Positions 1 to 5,816 of a stretch of 8,084 nucleotides of DNA are shown piece after piece. Made by a program: the position numbers and the translations under genes. The DNA lies in the NCBI GenBank assembly GCA_017419895.1, contig JAFOKI010000274.1:1-8084 (forward strand), in the 5' to 3' direction. Positions within the stretch are counted from its first letter, which is position 1; every line of letters begins with the position of its first letter. This stretch comes from Eubacterium sp. (GTDB taxonomy: Bacteria > Bacillota > Clostridia > Peptostreptococcales > Anaerovoracaceae). Below the pieces are notes generated by a model that did no database searches, was not told the DNA's origin, and saw nothing but the letters and a program-made list of their open reading frames with translations.

Positions 1-534
1 AACAAAGCCGTCCGACACGCACTTCCCGGTCCTGAGCATCCCGCTCAAAAAATCGAGGAGCTCCGGGTCGTCGTCAATGACGTCTCTGAGCATACCGATA
101 AGTATCTCCGGATCGATCGAATTGAAGTAGTTGTGAATGTCTATCTTGAGCACGTATTTTGAGTCGAGGTCAGGCATGGCGGTTATCTTCTCGATCGCCG
201 ATCCTGCAGTCATGCTTCTCCTGAATGAGTAGCAGTTGTCCGCGAGCCTGCCGTCGTACCGGTAAAGCAAAAACGCAATCAGCTTCAGCGCCCAGGTCTC
301 CTCTTCCCCAAAGGAATAGACGACCCGCTTTTTCGCGGAGCCCATTTTGGAGATCGTCTTCTTTTCAGGGATGCCGATGTCAAGGCTGTCCGCGAATCTC
401 GCGTATCTTCCCTCTTCCACAAAGTTTTCAAGCCGCTTGAGTTCACGTTTGTTCAGGCGGCTTCTGTCGGTTTTGTACTCGAGAAATTCTCTCCAGGCTG
501 ATTGATTTGTCAGTTCGTCGATTATAGATGTCAT
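1..534 (-). CDS. Reverse transcriptase (RNA-directed DNA polymerase), N-terminal part, cut by window edge
   Basis: The frame is open for 178 codons from the ATG at 534 to the window edge, with no stop. An AGGCGG-like ribosome binding site (544-549) lies 9 nt upstream. Residues 68-90 (KKRVVYSF...LKLIAFLL) correspond to the RT1 region. YSFRRSMTAGSAI (102-114) matches the YGFRPGRSAHDAI-type RT2 segment. YVLKIDIHNYFNSID (127-141) is RT motif 3/A, with D132 as the first catalytic aspartate. The palm YxDD motif, thumb and any C-terminal maturase or endonuclease domain would lie left of the window. Members polymerise DNA from RNA and include group II intron proteins, retron, DGR and defence (UG/DRT) enzymes. 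The visible part resembles group II-like or unclassified stand-alone RTs, but the class cannot be fixed. The frame stays open back to the TAG at 616-618, so a TTG start at 579 giving a basic KRNYDKPRRRQKN extension is possible. RT identity is well supported; role is unknown. Confidence 0.85.
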   Translation of the reverse strand, partial: MTSIIDELTNQSAWREFLEYKTDRSRLNKRELKRLENFVEEGRYARFADSLDIGIPEKKTISKMGSAKKRVVYSFGEEETWALKLIAFLLYRYDGRLADNCYSFRRSMTAGSAIEKITAMPDLDSKYVLKIDIHNYFNSIDPEILIGMLRDVIDDDPELLDFLSGMLRTGKCVSDGFV

Positions 535-582
535 GTTTTTTTGCCGCCTGCGCGGCTTGTCGTAATTCCGCTTACTCAAATA

Positions 583-604
583 ATGCCGGGGGCGTCCCCG
601 GCAT
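583..604 (-). terminator. Hairpin downstream of the secreted-protein gene, probable terminator
   Basis: ATGCCGGGG (583-591) and CCCCGGCAT (596-604) form a perfect 9-bp GC-rich stem with a 4-nt loop. It starts 12 nt beyond the stop of the minus-strand gene ending at 616. In that direction the stem is followed by TATTTGAG, a poor U-tract, so termination may be weak. The hairpin also lies between that gene and the reverse transcriptase start at 534, so it may limit readthrough into it. Confidence 0.6.
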
Positions 605-615
605 GCTTTGCTCAG

Positions 616-1359
616 CTAAATCAGACCTTGATCGTTAAAACTCTGCGTCAACAGAACAACAGACTGAGAATCCACATATTCGAATTTGTAGATGATATCC
701 GTAAGGCCCGTTAGTTTCTGGTCGGCTTTGATCAGTTCTATCAGATGCGCCTCATCTTTTGTCTGTATGCCCGCCAAAGTAGTTGTCAATTCCTCGAGAA
801 GCGCGGGATCGAGCTCCGATGCCGTGATTGCCGGGATCGAGAACCGGTAAAGCACCGCATTTCCTGTGACGGATACCTGAATGCTCATGCCGAGCGATTC
901 CAGGTTCTTGTTAATAGCCACCGTCTCGTCCTCGATATCTTTCCTGAATTCCGGGCTCTTATCATAGAACTTTTTCAGGTTCTTTGGTTTCTTGAGTGTC
1001 TTGATGGTCTTCACTTTCGAGAACGGACCCTTTTTCTTTCCATTTAGAGCGCGGACCTTTATCTTGTACGTTCTGTTGTATTTTCCAGCGAAAGTAAACG
1101 TGGTCTTCGTTATTTTGTCTTTATTCTTGTACCATTTCTTTGTCTTGGTATCGTATACAAGCACTTCGTATTTCTTGGCGTTCTTGGTCTTTTTCCATGA
1201 GACCTTCACGTTTTTCATATAGACCACTTTCGGTGCCTTGATCTTGACCCTGGCGGGTTTCGCCGCCGCATGGACCGGCGAAGCGAGTGCCGGGATCATA
1301 CATGCGAAAAGGATGAAAACAGCGATAAAGATCACACTTTTCTTAATGGACGCTTTCAT
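616..1359 (-). CDS. Secreted protein with fibronectin-III-like domain and DUF4854-like C-terminal domain
   Basis: The 247-aa product starts at an ATG preceded by GAGGGGAAAAT, a good ribosome binding site. Residues 1-33 are a Sec signal peptide: a KASIKK n-region, a hydrophobic core to about residue 26, and probable cleavage near SPVHAA. Residues 36-122 read as a fibronectin type III fold (VKVSWKKTKNAKKYEVLVYD ... YKIKVRALNGKKKGPFSKVKTI). This part is very basic, with roughly one residue in three being lysine. Residues 131-247 match the pattern of the clostridial DUF4854 domain (FYDKSPEFRKDIEDE, LESLGMSIQVSVTGNAVLYRFSI, and a closing YVDSQSVVLLTQSF). That C-terminal part is acidic. No sortase motif or membrane anchor is present, so it is probably released or held to the anionic cell wall by its basic domain (inference). 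C20 in LFAC is a poor lipobox. Function is unknown. Confidence 0.8.
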   Translation of the reverse strand: MKASIKKSVIFIAVFILFACMIPALASPVHAAAKPARVKIKAPKVVYMKNVKVSWKKTKNAKKYEVLVYDTKTKKWYKNKDKITKTTFTFAGKYNRTYKIKVRALNGKKKGPFSKVKTIKTLKKPKNLKKFYDKSPEFRKDIEDETVAINKNLESLGMSIQVSVTGNAVLYRFSIPAITASELDPALLEELTTTLAGIQTKDEAHLIELIKADQKLTGLTDIIYKFEYVDSQSVVLLTQSFNDQGLI

Positions 1360-1403
1360 ATTTTCCCCTCATAGAATATAATGTGAGATAGGCGGTGTAT
1401 ACA

Positions 1404-1433
1404 TTGTCAATATATCATCTTGACTGCATAAAA
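1404..1433 (+). promoter_or_regulatory. Possible nrdG promoter in the divergent intergenic region
   Basis: The 99-nt gap between the two divergent genes contains TTGTCA (1404-1409), then 17 nt, then CATAAA (1427-1432), with TG at 1425-1426. This is a moderate sigma-A-like match oriented toward nrdG. The gap is AT-rich around 1377-1435 and must also hold the promoter of the minus-strand secreted-protein gene, for which no convincing -35/-10 pair was found. No clear pair of NrdR boxes was recognised. Confidence 0.35.
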
Positions 1434-1458
1434 TCAAACACCGCGGAGGGGCTTTGTT

Positions 1459-1965
1459 ATGTATTACGGAAACATCAAAAACTACGATATAGCCGACGGT
1501 GAAGGAGTCAGGGTGACTTTGTTCGTATCCGGCTGCAGGCATCACTGCGAAGGCTGTTTCCAGCCTCAGACCTGGGATTTCGACTACGGCCAGCCATTCA
1601 CCGATGCTACGAAGGCATACATTTTTAAACTCTTGTCGAACGACCTGATCCAGGGCTTCACATGCCTCGGCGGAGAGCCATTCGAACCCGAAAACCAGGA
1701 AGTGCTCGCGCCGATGCTCAAGGAAATGAAAGAGAAGTTTCCGGATAAGGACATCTGGTGCTACACCGGCTACACATATGATACGGATCTGATGCCGGGC
1801 GGCAGCGTGCGCACGGAGTACACCGAAGACATGCTGAAAGCAATCGACATTCTGGTGGATGGCGAGTTCGTGCTCGCGCTCAAGGATCTGACACTGAAAT
1901 TTAGGGGGAGCAGCAACCAGAGGATGCTTCATCTTGTCGACGGCAAAGTCGTCAAGATAGACTGA
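1459..1965 (+). CDS. nrdG: Anaerobic ribonucleoside-triphosphate reductase activating protein (radical SAM)
   Basis: NrdG uses a [4Fe-4S] cluster and S-adenosylmethionine to install the glycyl radical on NrdD, the oxygen-sensitive class III reductase that makes dNTPs in anaerobic cytosol. The product is 168 aa, close to the usual 150-175 aa. It opens with MYYGNIKNYDIADGEGVR, typical of the family. The radical-SAM cluster motif CRHHCEGC (CX3CX2C) occupies residues 26-33, followed by FQPQTWDF. GGEP (71-74) is the SAM-binding motif, and the C-terminus FRGSSNQR...VDG is also family-like. The lack of an inserted ferredoxin domain and the short length favour NrdG over pyruvate formate-lyase activase. 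GGAGGGG (1445-1451) sits 7 nt before the ATG. nrdD, often directly upstream of nrdG, is not in the window, so this copy appears to be transcribed alone. An antisense frame at 1369-1932 is a shadow. Confidence 0.95.
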   Translation: MYYGNIKNYDIADGEGVRVTLFVSGCRHHCEGCFQPQTWDFDYGQPFTDATKAYIFKLLSNDLIQGFTCLGGEPFEPENQEVLAPMLKEMKEKFPDKDIWCYTGYTYDTDLMPGGSVRTEYTEDMLKAIDILVDGEFVLALKDLTLKFRGSSNQRMLHLVDGKVVKID

Positions 1966-1970
1966 GTCAG

Positions 1971-1988
1971 GGCTTTGTCAACAAAGCC
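1971..1988. repeat. Perfect inverted repeat just after nrdG
   Basis: GGCTTTGT (1971-1978) and ACAAAGCC (1981-1988) are perfect inverted arms separated by CA, starting 5 nt past the nrdG stop. As RNA the realistic hairpin is a 6-bp GGCUUU/AAAGCC stem with a loop. No U-tract follows, so this would be a weak terminator at best. The right half extends to GTCAACAAAGCCG, which recurs exactly at 5636-5648. Confidence 0.55.
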
Positions 1989-2006
1989 GCATGATTCCCC
2001 GCTTTC

Positions 2007-2035
2007 TTTACAATACCGCACCGCGGGTGTATAAT
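2007..2035 (+). promoter_or_regulatory. Sigma-A-type promoter of thrS
   Basis: TTTACA (2007-2012) and a perfect TATAAT (2030-2035) are separated by exactly 17 nt. The transcript would start near 2042, leaving about 45 nt of leader before the thrS ATG. That is far too short for a T-box riboswitch. Confidence 0.75.
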
Positions 2036-2085
2036 GAATAAGTTAAACGCATACATTTATTTCTGATATTCAAACAGGTGAAAAA

Positions 2086-3897
2086 ATGGAAAGAGAAAAA
2101 TTCTTAACGGTTTACAGACATTCCCTCGCTCACGTACTTGCAAAAGCTGTCATCGAGATATTCGGACGCGAGAATGTCCAGTACGCTATCGGACCGCAGA
2201 TCGCGGACGGGTTCTACTACGACTTCCTTCTCCCGAGGTCGATCAATAAAGACGACTATACAGCGATAGAAGACAAGATGCGCGAGATCCTTAAACGCAA
2301 GGAAGACTGGACCGTAAAAGAGATATCCAGAGCAGACGCCCTTGAGCTTTTCAAAGACCAGAAATTCAAGACTGAGCTCATAGAAGACCTTCCGGAAGAC
2401 GAGATCCTTACCGTTTATTACACGGGAGACGATTTCGTGGATCTTTGCATAGGACCTCATATCGAAAACTCAGTCGAGCTTCTCAGCACGGCTTTCAAAG
2501 TCCGCGCGGCATCCACGGCTTACTGGCGCGGCGACGAGAACCGCGACCTGCTGCAGAGGATCTACTGCTACGCCTTCCCGTCGAAGGATGAGCTGAAAGC
2601 ACACCTCAAGCTCATTGAAGAAGCTATGGCGAGAGATCACAAGGTCATCGGGCCGCAGCTCGGACTGTTCATGTTCGATCCTTCCGCACCCGGTATGCCC
2701 TTCTGGCTGCCGAGAGGCTGGACGCTCTTCAACACGCTTCTCAAATTCTGGAGAGAAGTTCACGAGCGCCACGGCTACAGAGAGATCTCAGGGCCTGTCA
2801 TCAGCGATAAATCCCTCTGGGAGACAAGCGGACACTGGGGACACTACAAGCACAACATGTTCCTTGTCCCGCCTGTAGCCGAGGATGAGAACGGCAACAT
2901 GTCTATAGCTGAAGACGGCAAGTTCTATGCCATGAAGCCTATGAACTGCCCGAACGCGATCCTCGTCTATAAGCACGAGCTCCACAGCTACAGGGATCTG
3001 CCGCTCAGATACTCACAGACTGACGTCATCCACAGAAGAGAGAAATCCGGCGAACTGAACGGCCTCTTCCGCGTCCAGATGTTCCGCCAGGATGATGACC
3101 ACACATTCCTCACCGAGGAAATGGTTGCTGATGAGATCGCCGATATCCTCGATATCGCGACCGAACTCTACGGAACGTTCGGTCTGACCTACACGGCAGA
3201 GCTCTCGACGCGTCCGGACGATTTCATGGGCGACATACAGATCTGGGACAAAGCCGAAGAAGACCTCACAGCGATCCTCGACAAACACTACGGTATCGGC
3301 AACTATGAGATCAACGAAGGCGACGGCGCTTTCTATGGCCCCAAGATCGACCTTGCGATGAAAGACGCACTCGGGAGAGAATGGCAGATGGGTACAGTCC
3401 AGCTCGACTTCCAGCTCCCCCTCAATTTCGAATTGAAATACACGGCTCAGGATGGCTCCCAGAGAACACCTGTCATGGTACACCGCGCTTTGTTCGGATC
3501 GATGGAGCGCTTCATCGGTATCATAATCGAGAACTTCAAAGGCGCGTTCCCGTTCTGGCTCTCACCTGTCCAGGTCGGTATCGTTCCGATCAGGACCGAG
3601 AACAACGAATACGCTCAGTATGTGGAAGAAATGCTTAAGGAAAACGGCATCAGAACGGAAGCGGACTACACAGACCGCAACATGAAGGAAAAAATCAAGT
3701 ACTTCAAGAATTACAAGACGCCTTACACTATCGTCCTCGGAAACAATGAGGCTGAGGAGCGCACAGTTTCAATCAACCTGCGCGGTTCCAACAAGCAGGT
3801 CAGGAACGTGCCTCTCGACAAGTTCATCGCGATGTGCGTAGCAATGACAAAGGAACGCACACTCGACCTTATGGACGATCCCGAAGCAGTTGAATAA
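2086..3897 (+). CDS. thrS: Threonine--tRNA ligase lacking the TGS domain
   Basis: ThrRS charges tRNA-Thr with threonine in the cytosol and clears mischarged Ser-tRNA-Thr. The product is 603 aa against 642 in E. coli. It starts directly in the editing domain: H12 and H16 (HSLAH) with C121 and H125 (CIGPH) correspond to E. coli H73, H77, C182 and H186 at a constant offset of 61. The N-terminal TGS domain is therefore cleanly absent. The start is firm: AGGTG precedes the ATG and an in-frame TAA lies at 2044-2046 with no start codon between. The class II catalytic core follows, with motif 2 around HRREKSGELNGLFR (from residue 316) and zinc ligands C288 (MNCPN), H339 (QDDDH) and H466 (MVHRALFGSMERF). 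Relative to E. coli about 15 extra residues (VAEDENGNMSIAEDG) lie just before the MNCPN motif. Residues from about 496 form the anticodon-binding domain. The gene is monocistronic between its promoter and terminator. Confidence 0.97.
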   Translation: MEREKFLTVYRHSLAHVLAKAVIEIFGRENVQYAIGPQIADGFYYDFLLPRSINKDDYTAIEDKMREILKRKEDWTVKEISRADALELFKDQKFKTELIEDLPEDEILTVYYTGDDFVDLCIGPHIENSVELLSTAFKVRAASTAYWRGDENRDLLQRIYCYAFPSKDELKAHLKLIEEAMARDHKVIGPQLGLFMFDPSAPGMPFWLPRGWTLFNTLLKFWREVHERHGYREISGPVISDKSLWETSGHWGHYKHNMFLVPPVAEDENGNMSIAEDGKFYAMKPMNCPNAILVYKHELHSYRDLPLRYSQTDVIHRREKSGELNGLFRVQMFRQDDDHTFLTEEMVADEIADILDIATELYGTFGLTYTAELSTRPDDFMGDIQIWDKAEEDLTAILDKHYGIGNYEINEGDGAFYGPKIDLAMKDALGREWQMGTVQLDFQLPLNFELKYTAQDGSQRTPVMVHRALFGSMERFIGIIIENFKGAFPFWLSPVQVGIVPIRTENNEYAQYVEEMLKENGIRTEADYTDRNMKEKIKYFKNYKTPYTIVLGNNEAEERTVSINLRGSNKQVRNVPLDKFIAMCVAMTKERTLDLMDDPEAVE

Positions 3898-3915
3898 TCA
3901 GGAATTTGATAAAGT

Positions 3916-3955
3916 AAAAGTGACAGGAGCCGGTTCTCCTGTCACTTTTTTATTT
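3916..3955 (+). terminator. Strong rho-independent terminator of thrS, probably bidirectional
   Basis: AAAAGTGACAGGAG (3916-3929) pairs perfectly with CTCCTGTCACTTTT (3936-3949) around a 6-nt loop, and the plus strand continues TTTTTTATTTGTT. On the minus strand the same stem is followed by TTTTACTTTATC, so it can also end the convergent lipoprotein transcript that stops at 4020. Confidence 0.93.
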
Positions 3956-4019
3956 GTTACTATTGACGGCGGGATCATCCGGTAACACCCGCACCGTCAT
4001 TCTCTGCATATTCCTGGAC

Positions 4020-4640
4020 TTAGTGTCTGATCATGCTCATCATGATGTTGTCTTCTTCCGGTTCGATCGAAACAAAGTCAAGATTGACGCTTGCCCCGTT
4101 ATCATCCGGTATCAGATCGAACGCGACGTACTTACTGAGTTCTTCGTTGAAATAGCAGAACTCCTTCTGCGAGCCGAGTTTTTGCTGATCAATTATGCAA
4201 TACCCCTGATCCTCCATACCCGGCACCAACGTATCAAGGAACTTCTCGGCTGATTCGGTGCTGTCAAACGGTTGAAATACCGCAAGGAAAAGACCTTTGG
4301 CAGCGCCGAGGTTATACCTGTATCTGGTCAGATCCCTGCAGCCGATATCCCCATGAAGATCAGCTTCCGGAAGCCCATGCTCTTTGAGGAGTTTTACTGC
4401 CTCTTCCGCCGTATAACTTTTTTCATTTTTGAACTCGAGGGTAACGGTATCGTCTTCGTTGAACGTGTATCTGAAGTAAACAAATCCATTGGCTGACTCG
4501 TATTTACCGTTCTCTTCTCCCGGCGTGAACGCAGGGATGAAGCCTTTGTCGCTTAGCCTCGCTCCATATTCCTCGAGATATGCCTTAGCCTTGTCATGGT
4601 CTTTGTAGCTGAGAATGAACGGCATGCATATAGAGATCAT
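4020..4640 (-). CDS. C-terminal half of a probably broken lipoprotein gene
   Basis: This 206-aa open frame (MISICMPFILSYKDHDKAKAYLEEYG ... EEDNIMMSMIRH) has no signal peptide. No Shine-Dalgarno lies before its first ATG (upstream TATTTCTTCGACT) or before the next ATG at codon 6. The body is acidic and mixed alpha/beta in character (YFRYTFNEDDTVTLEFKNEKSYTAEEAVKLL; GLFLAVFQPFDSTESAEKFLDTLV), and no known domain was recognised. It lies in the same frame as the 83-aa lipoprotein ORF upstream (4940-4689), separated only by TAA and 16 further sense codons. In another frame, the stretch from about 4690 to 4595 reads SASQSEGWAYFFDYDLYMHA, which looks more protein-like than this frame. The simplest reading is that this is the 3' part of one lipoprotein gene broken by small indels or a nonsense change. 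A translationally coupled second cistron is the alternative. Confidence 0.6.
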   Translation of the reverse strand: MISICMPFILSYKDHDKAKAYLEEYGARLSDKGFIPAFTPGEENGKYESANGFVYFRYTFNEDDTVTLEFKNEKSYTAEEAVKLLKEHGLPEADLHGDIGCRDLTRYRYNLGAAKGLFLAVFQPFDSTESAEKFLDTLVPGMEDQGYCIIDQQKLGSQKEFCYFNEELSKYVAFDLIPDDNGASVNLDFVSIEPEEDNIMMSMIRH

Positions 4641-4688
4641 AGTCGAAGAAATACGCCCAGCCTTCGCTTTGTGACGCTGATCTGTCCG

Positions 4689-4940
4689 TTAGTTCTCCGC
4701 GTCTACCACATAGTTGCCGGCATTGAGTTTGTTTACGAAGTTCTCCATCGTTATTTCCGCGGAGATTTTTTCAGGTTCTTCCTGCGCTGCAGGTTCTGAC
4801 GGCTCAACCGATGATGCCGATTCCGCTGATGCTGATGATGCCGAAGACTCTGCCGGGGCCGGTTCGTTTTTGCTGCACGAGCACATCACAAAAATGAGAC
4901 ACGCTGTAAGTATCAGCGCCAAAGCCCTTTTGTTCTTCAT
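4689..4940 (-). CDS. Short lipoprotein ORF, probable N-terminal half of the same broken gene
   Basis: The 83-aa product begins MKNKRALALILTACLIFVMCSCSKNE, a lipoprotein signal peptide. Possible lipidated cysteines are C14 (LTAC), C20 or C22; C22 gives the best hydrophobic length. Residues 25-57 are a low-complexity Ser/Ala/Glu/Pro tether (PAPAESSASSASAESASS) that would hold a domain away from the membrane. Residues 62-83 (EITMENFVNKLNAGNYVVDAEN) look like the first helix and strand of a folded domain that ends abruptly at the TAA (4689-4691). A signal, a tether and only 20 residues of domain argue for truncation. GGGGGTGG (4944-4951) is the ribosome binding site. It starts 30 nt after the upstream lipoprotein gene, so the two are very likely co-transcribed. 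The ORF is clearly visible; whether a useful protein is made is doubtful. Confidence 0.65.
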   Translation of the reverse strand: MKNKRALALILTACLIFVMCSCSKNEPAPAESSASSASAESASSVEPSEPAAQEEPEKISAEITMENFVNKLNAGNYVVDAEN

Positions 4941-4970
4941 GATCCACCCCCAAATAACCCTCGAAAAAAC

Positions 4971-5591
4971 TTATTCGATGTTCGTCGCGTCACCTATCGT
5001 CGTGAATACTGCTGATTTGACAGTCAGGTCTTTCGTATCCTCTTCGTCTACGAAAGTCTCCCATTCAGCTTCTGTTACTTCACCGTCAAACGTGACCGTG
5101 TATTCGAACGGTCCGTAATCCATCCAGAACTCCATTTCTTCCAGATTGTGACCGCTGAAAGTCCAACCGTCATCCATGAGATCCTGTCCCGTCTTTCCGA
5201 CAAGGGCGTCGAGTTCTTCCTGACTGAGGATCTGTTCGTTCAGGTTCTCCAGTTTATCGATCTCGATCGACGAAATGATTTCATTCTGCTTTTCCTCATG
5301 GCCGTCTTCGAGGATATCGACATCCATATAAGCCTGTTCTGTTTCATCAGATATCTCACTTATAGCACGGTAATATACATCGCCAACCTGGAAAGCGTAA
5401 ATCAATTTGTTGTTATAAACCGCTACTTGTTTTCCTTCGCCTTCCAAAGCGATTATGTCACCGAAAGTCTTGAACGAATCCACAGATGCATCGCCGCCTG
5501 AGCCCGCGCCTCCGCTGTCTTTACTGCCGCAGCCGGCAAGGATCGTCAACGCCATAAAAAGAACAAGAACTAGCGATAAAACTTTTTTCAT
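4971..5591 (-). CDS. Lipoprotein of unknown function
   Basis: The 206-aa product has a textbook lipoprotein signal: MKK n-region, hydrophobic VLSLVLVLFMALTI, and lipobox LAGC with C21 as the lipidated residue. A GSKDSGGAGSGGDAS tether follows. AGGAGG lies 8 nt before the ATG. The mature part is strongly acidic, with two segments: residues 40-110 (FKTFGDIIALEGEGKQVAVYNNKLIYAFQVGDVYYRAIS) and residues 127-206 (LSQEELDALVGKTGQDLMDDGWTFSGHNL ... FEYTVTFDGEVTE). The phrase 'LVGKTGQDLMDDGWTFSGH' resembles clostridial lipoproteins that describe a modulation-type helix then strand, but no named family is claimed. It would be anchored on the outer face of the membrane. It is the first gene of the lipoprotein block, with the broken lipoprotein gene 30 nt downstream and a tetR-family gene 225 nt upstream in the same direction. 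Confidence 0.85.
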   Translation of the reverse strand: MKKVLSLVLVLFMALTILAGCGSKDSGGAGSGGDASVDSFKTFGDIIALEGEGKQVAVYNNKLIYAFQVGDVYYRAISEISDETEQAYMDVDILEDGHEEKQNEIISSIEIDKLENLNEQILSQEELDALVGKTGQDLMDDGWTFSGHNLEEMEFWMDYGPFEYTVTFDGEVTEAEWETFVDEEDTKDLTVKSAVFTTIGDATNIE

Positions 5592-5635
5592 TGAACTTCC
5601 TCCTATTACTACACCAGTGTTTATTTTAGTTCTCC

Positions 5636-5648
5636 GTCAACAAAGCCG
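5636..5648. repeat. Second copy of the GTCAACAAAGCCG motif
   Basis: This 13-mer is identical to 1977-1989, the right half of the inverted repeat after nrdG. Both copies are intergenic. On the minus strand it reads CGGCTTTGTTGAC and sits 45-57 nt before the lipoprotein start. TTGACG here resembles a -35 box, but no -10 box is found at a fitting distance. Confidence 0.35.
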
Positions 5649-5756
5649 GAGTTTTTGCCCAATCACAGTTTCTATTGCGCATATTTTGCAGCACTGTGAG
5701 CAGAATAGCCTCTATTTTGGGGCTTAACAACCAACCAAAAATCAGCTGTCCTCTTT

Positions 5757-5788
5757 GCATTATATTACCGAAAAAGGGTAATAATTGC
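5757..5788 (-). promoter_or_regulatory. Imperfect palindrome overlapping a -10-like box upstream of the lipoprotein gene
   Basis: TATTACC (5763-5769) and GGTAATA (5777-5783) are perfect 7-bp inverted arms around a 7-nt spacer. They extend imperfectly to GCA at 5757 and TGC at 5788. On the minus strand the left edge contains an exact TATAAT (5764-5759). An alternative weak pair is TTGCAA, 17 nt, TAATAT. A dyad over a promoter suggests an operator for the lipoprotein genes, with about 160 nt of leader. It is AT-rich with no T-run behind it, so it is a poor terminator for the tetR gene. The remaining 225 nt between 5592 and 5816 show nothing else beyond the 13-mer at 5636. Confidence 0.35.
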
Positions 5789-5816
5789 AACGATTTCAAG
5801 GCCTGCAGCCGGATTT

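Noticed and set aside
1369..1932. 187-aa open frame antisense to nrdG
   Set aside because: It lies opposite a clear nrdG, its product has no recognisable domain, and the frame is explained by codon bias of the coding strand.
1459..1965. Pyruvate formate-lyase activating enzyme
   Set aside because: The 168-aa length, the N-terminus NIKNYDIADGEGVR and the C-terminal FRGSSNQR pattern fit NrdG. PFL activases are longer.
1971..1988. Strong terminator after nrdG
   Set aside because: The arms are perfect, but the 2-nt spacing forces a short stem and no T-run follows, so it is listed only as an inverted repeat.
4689..4691. Selenocysteine or pyrrolysine readthrough joining the two lipoprotein ORFs
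   Set aside because: The stop is TAA, not TGA or TAG, and the codons right after it do not look like native protein.
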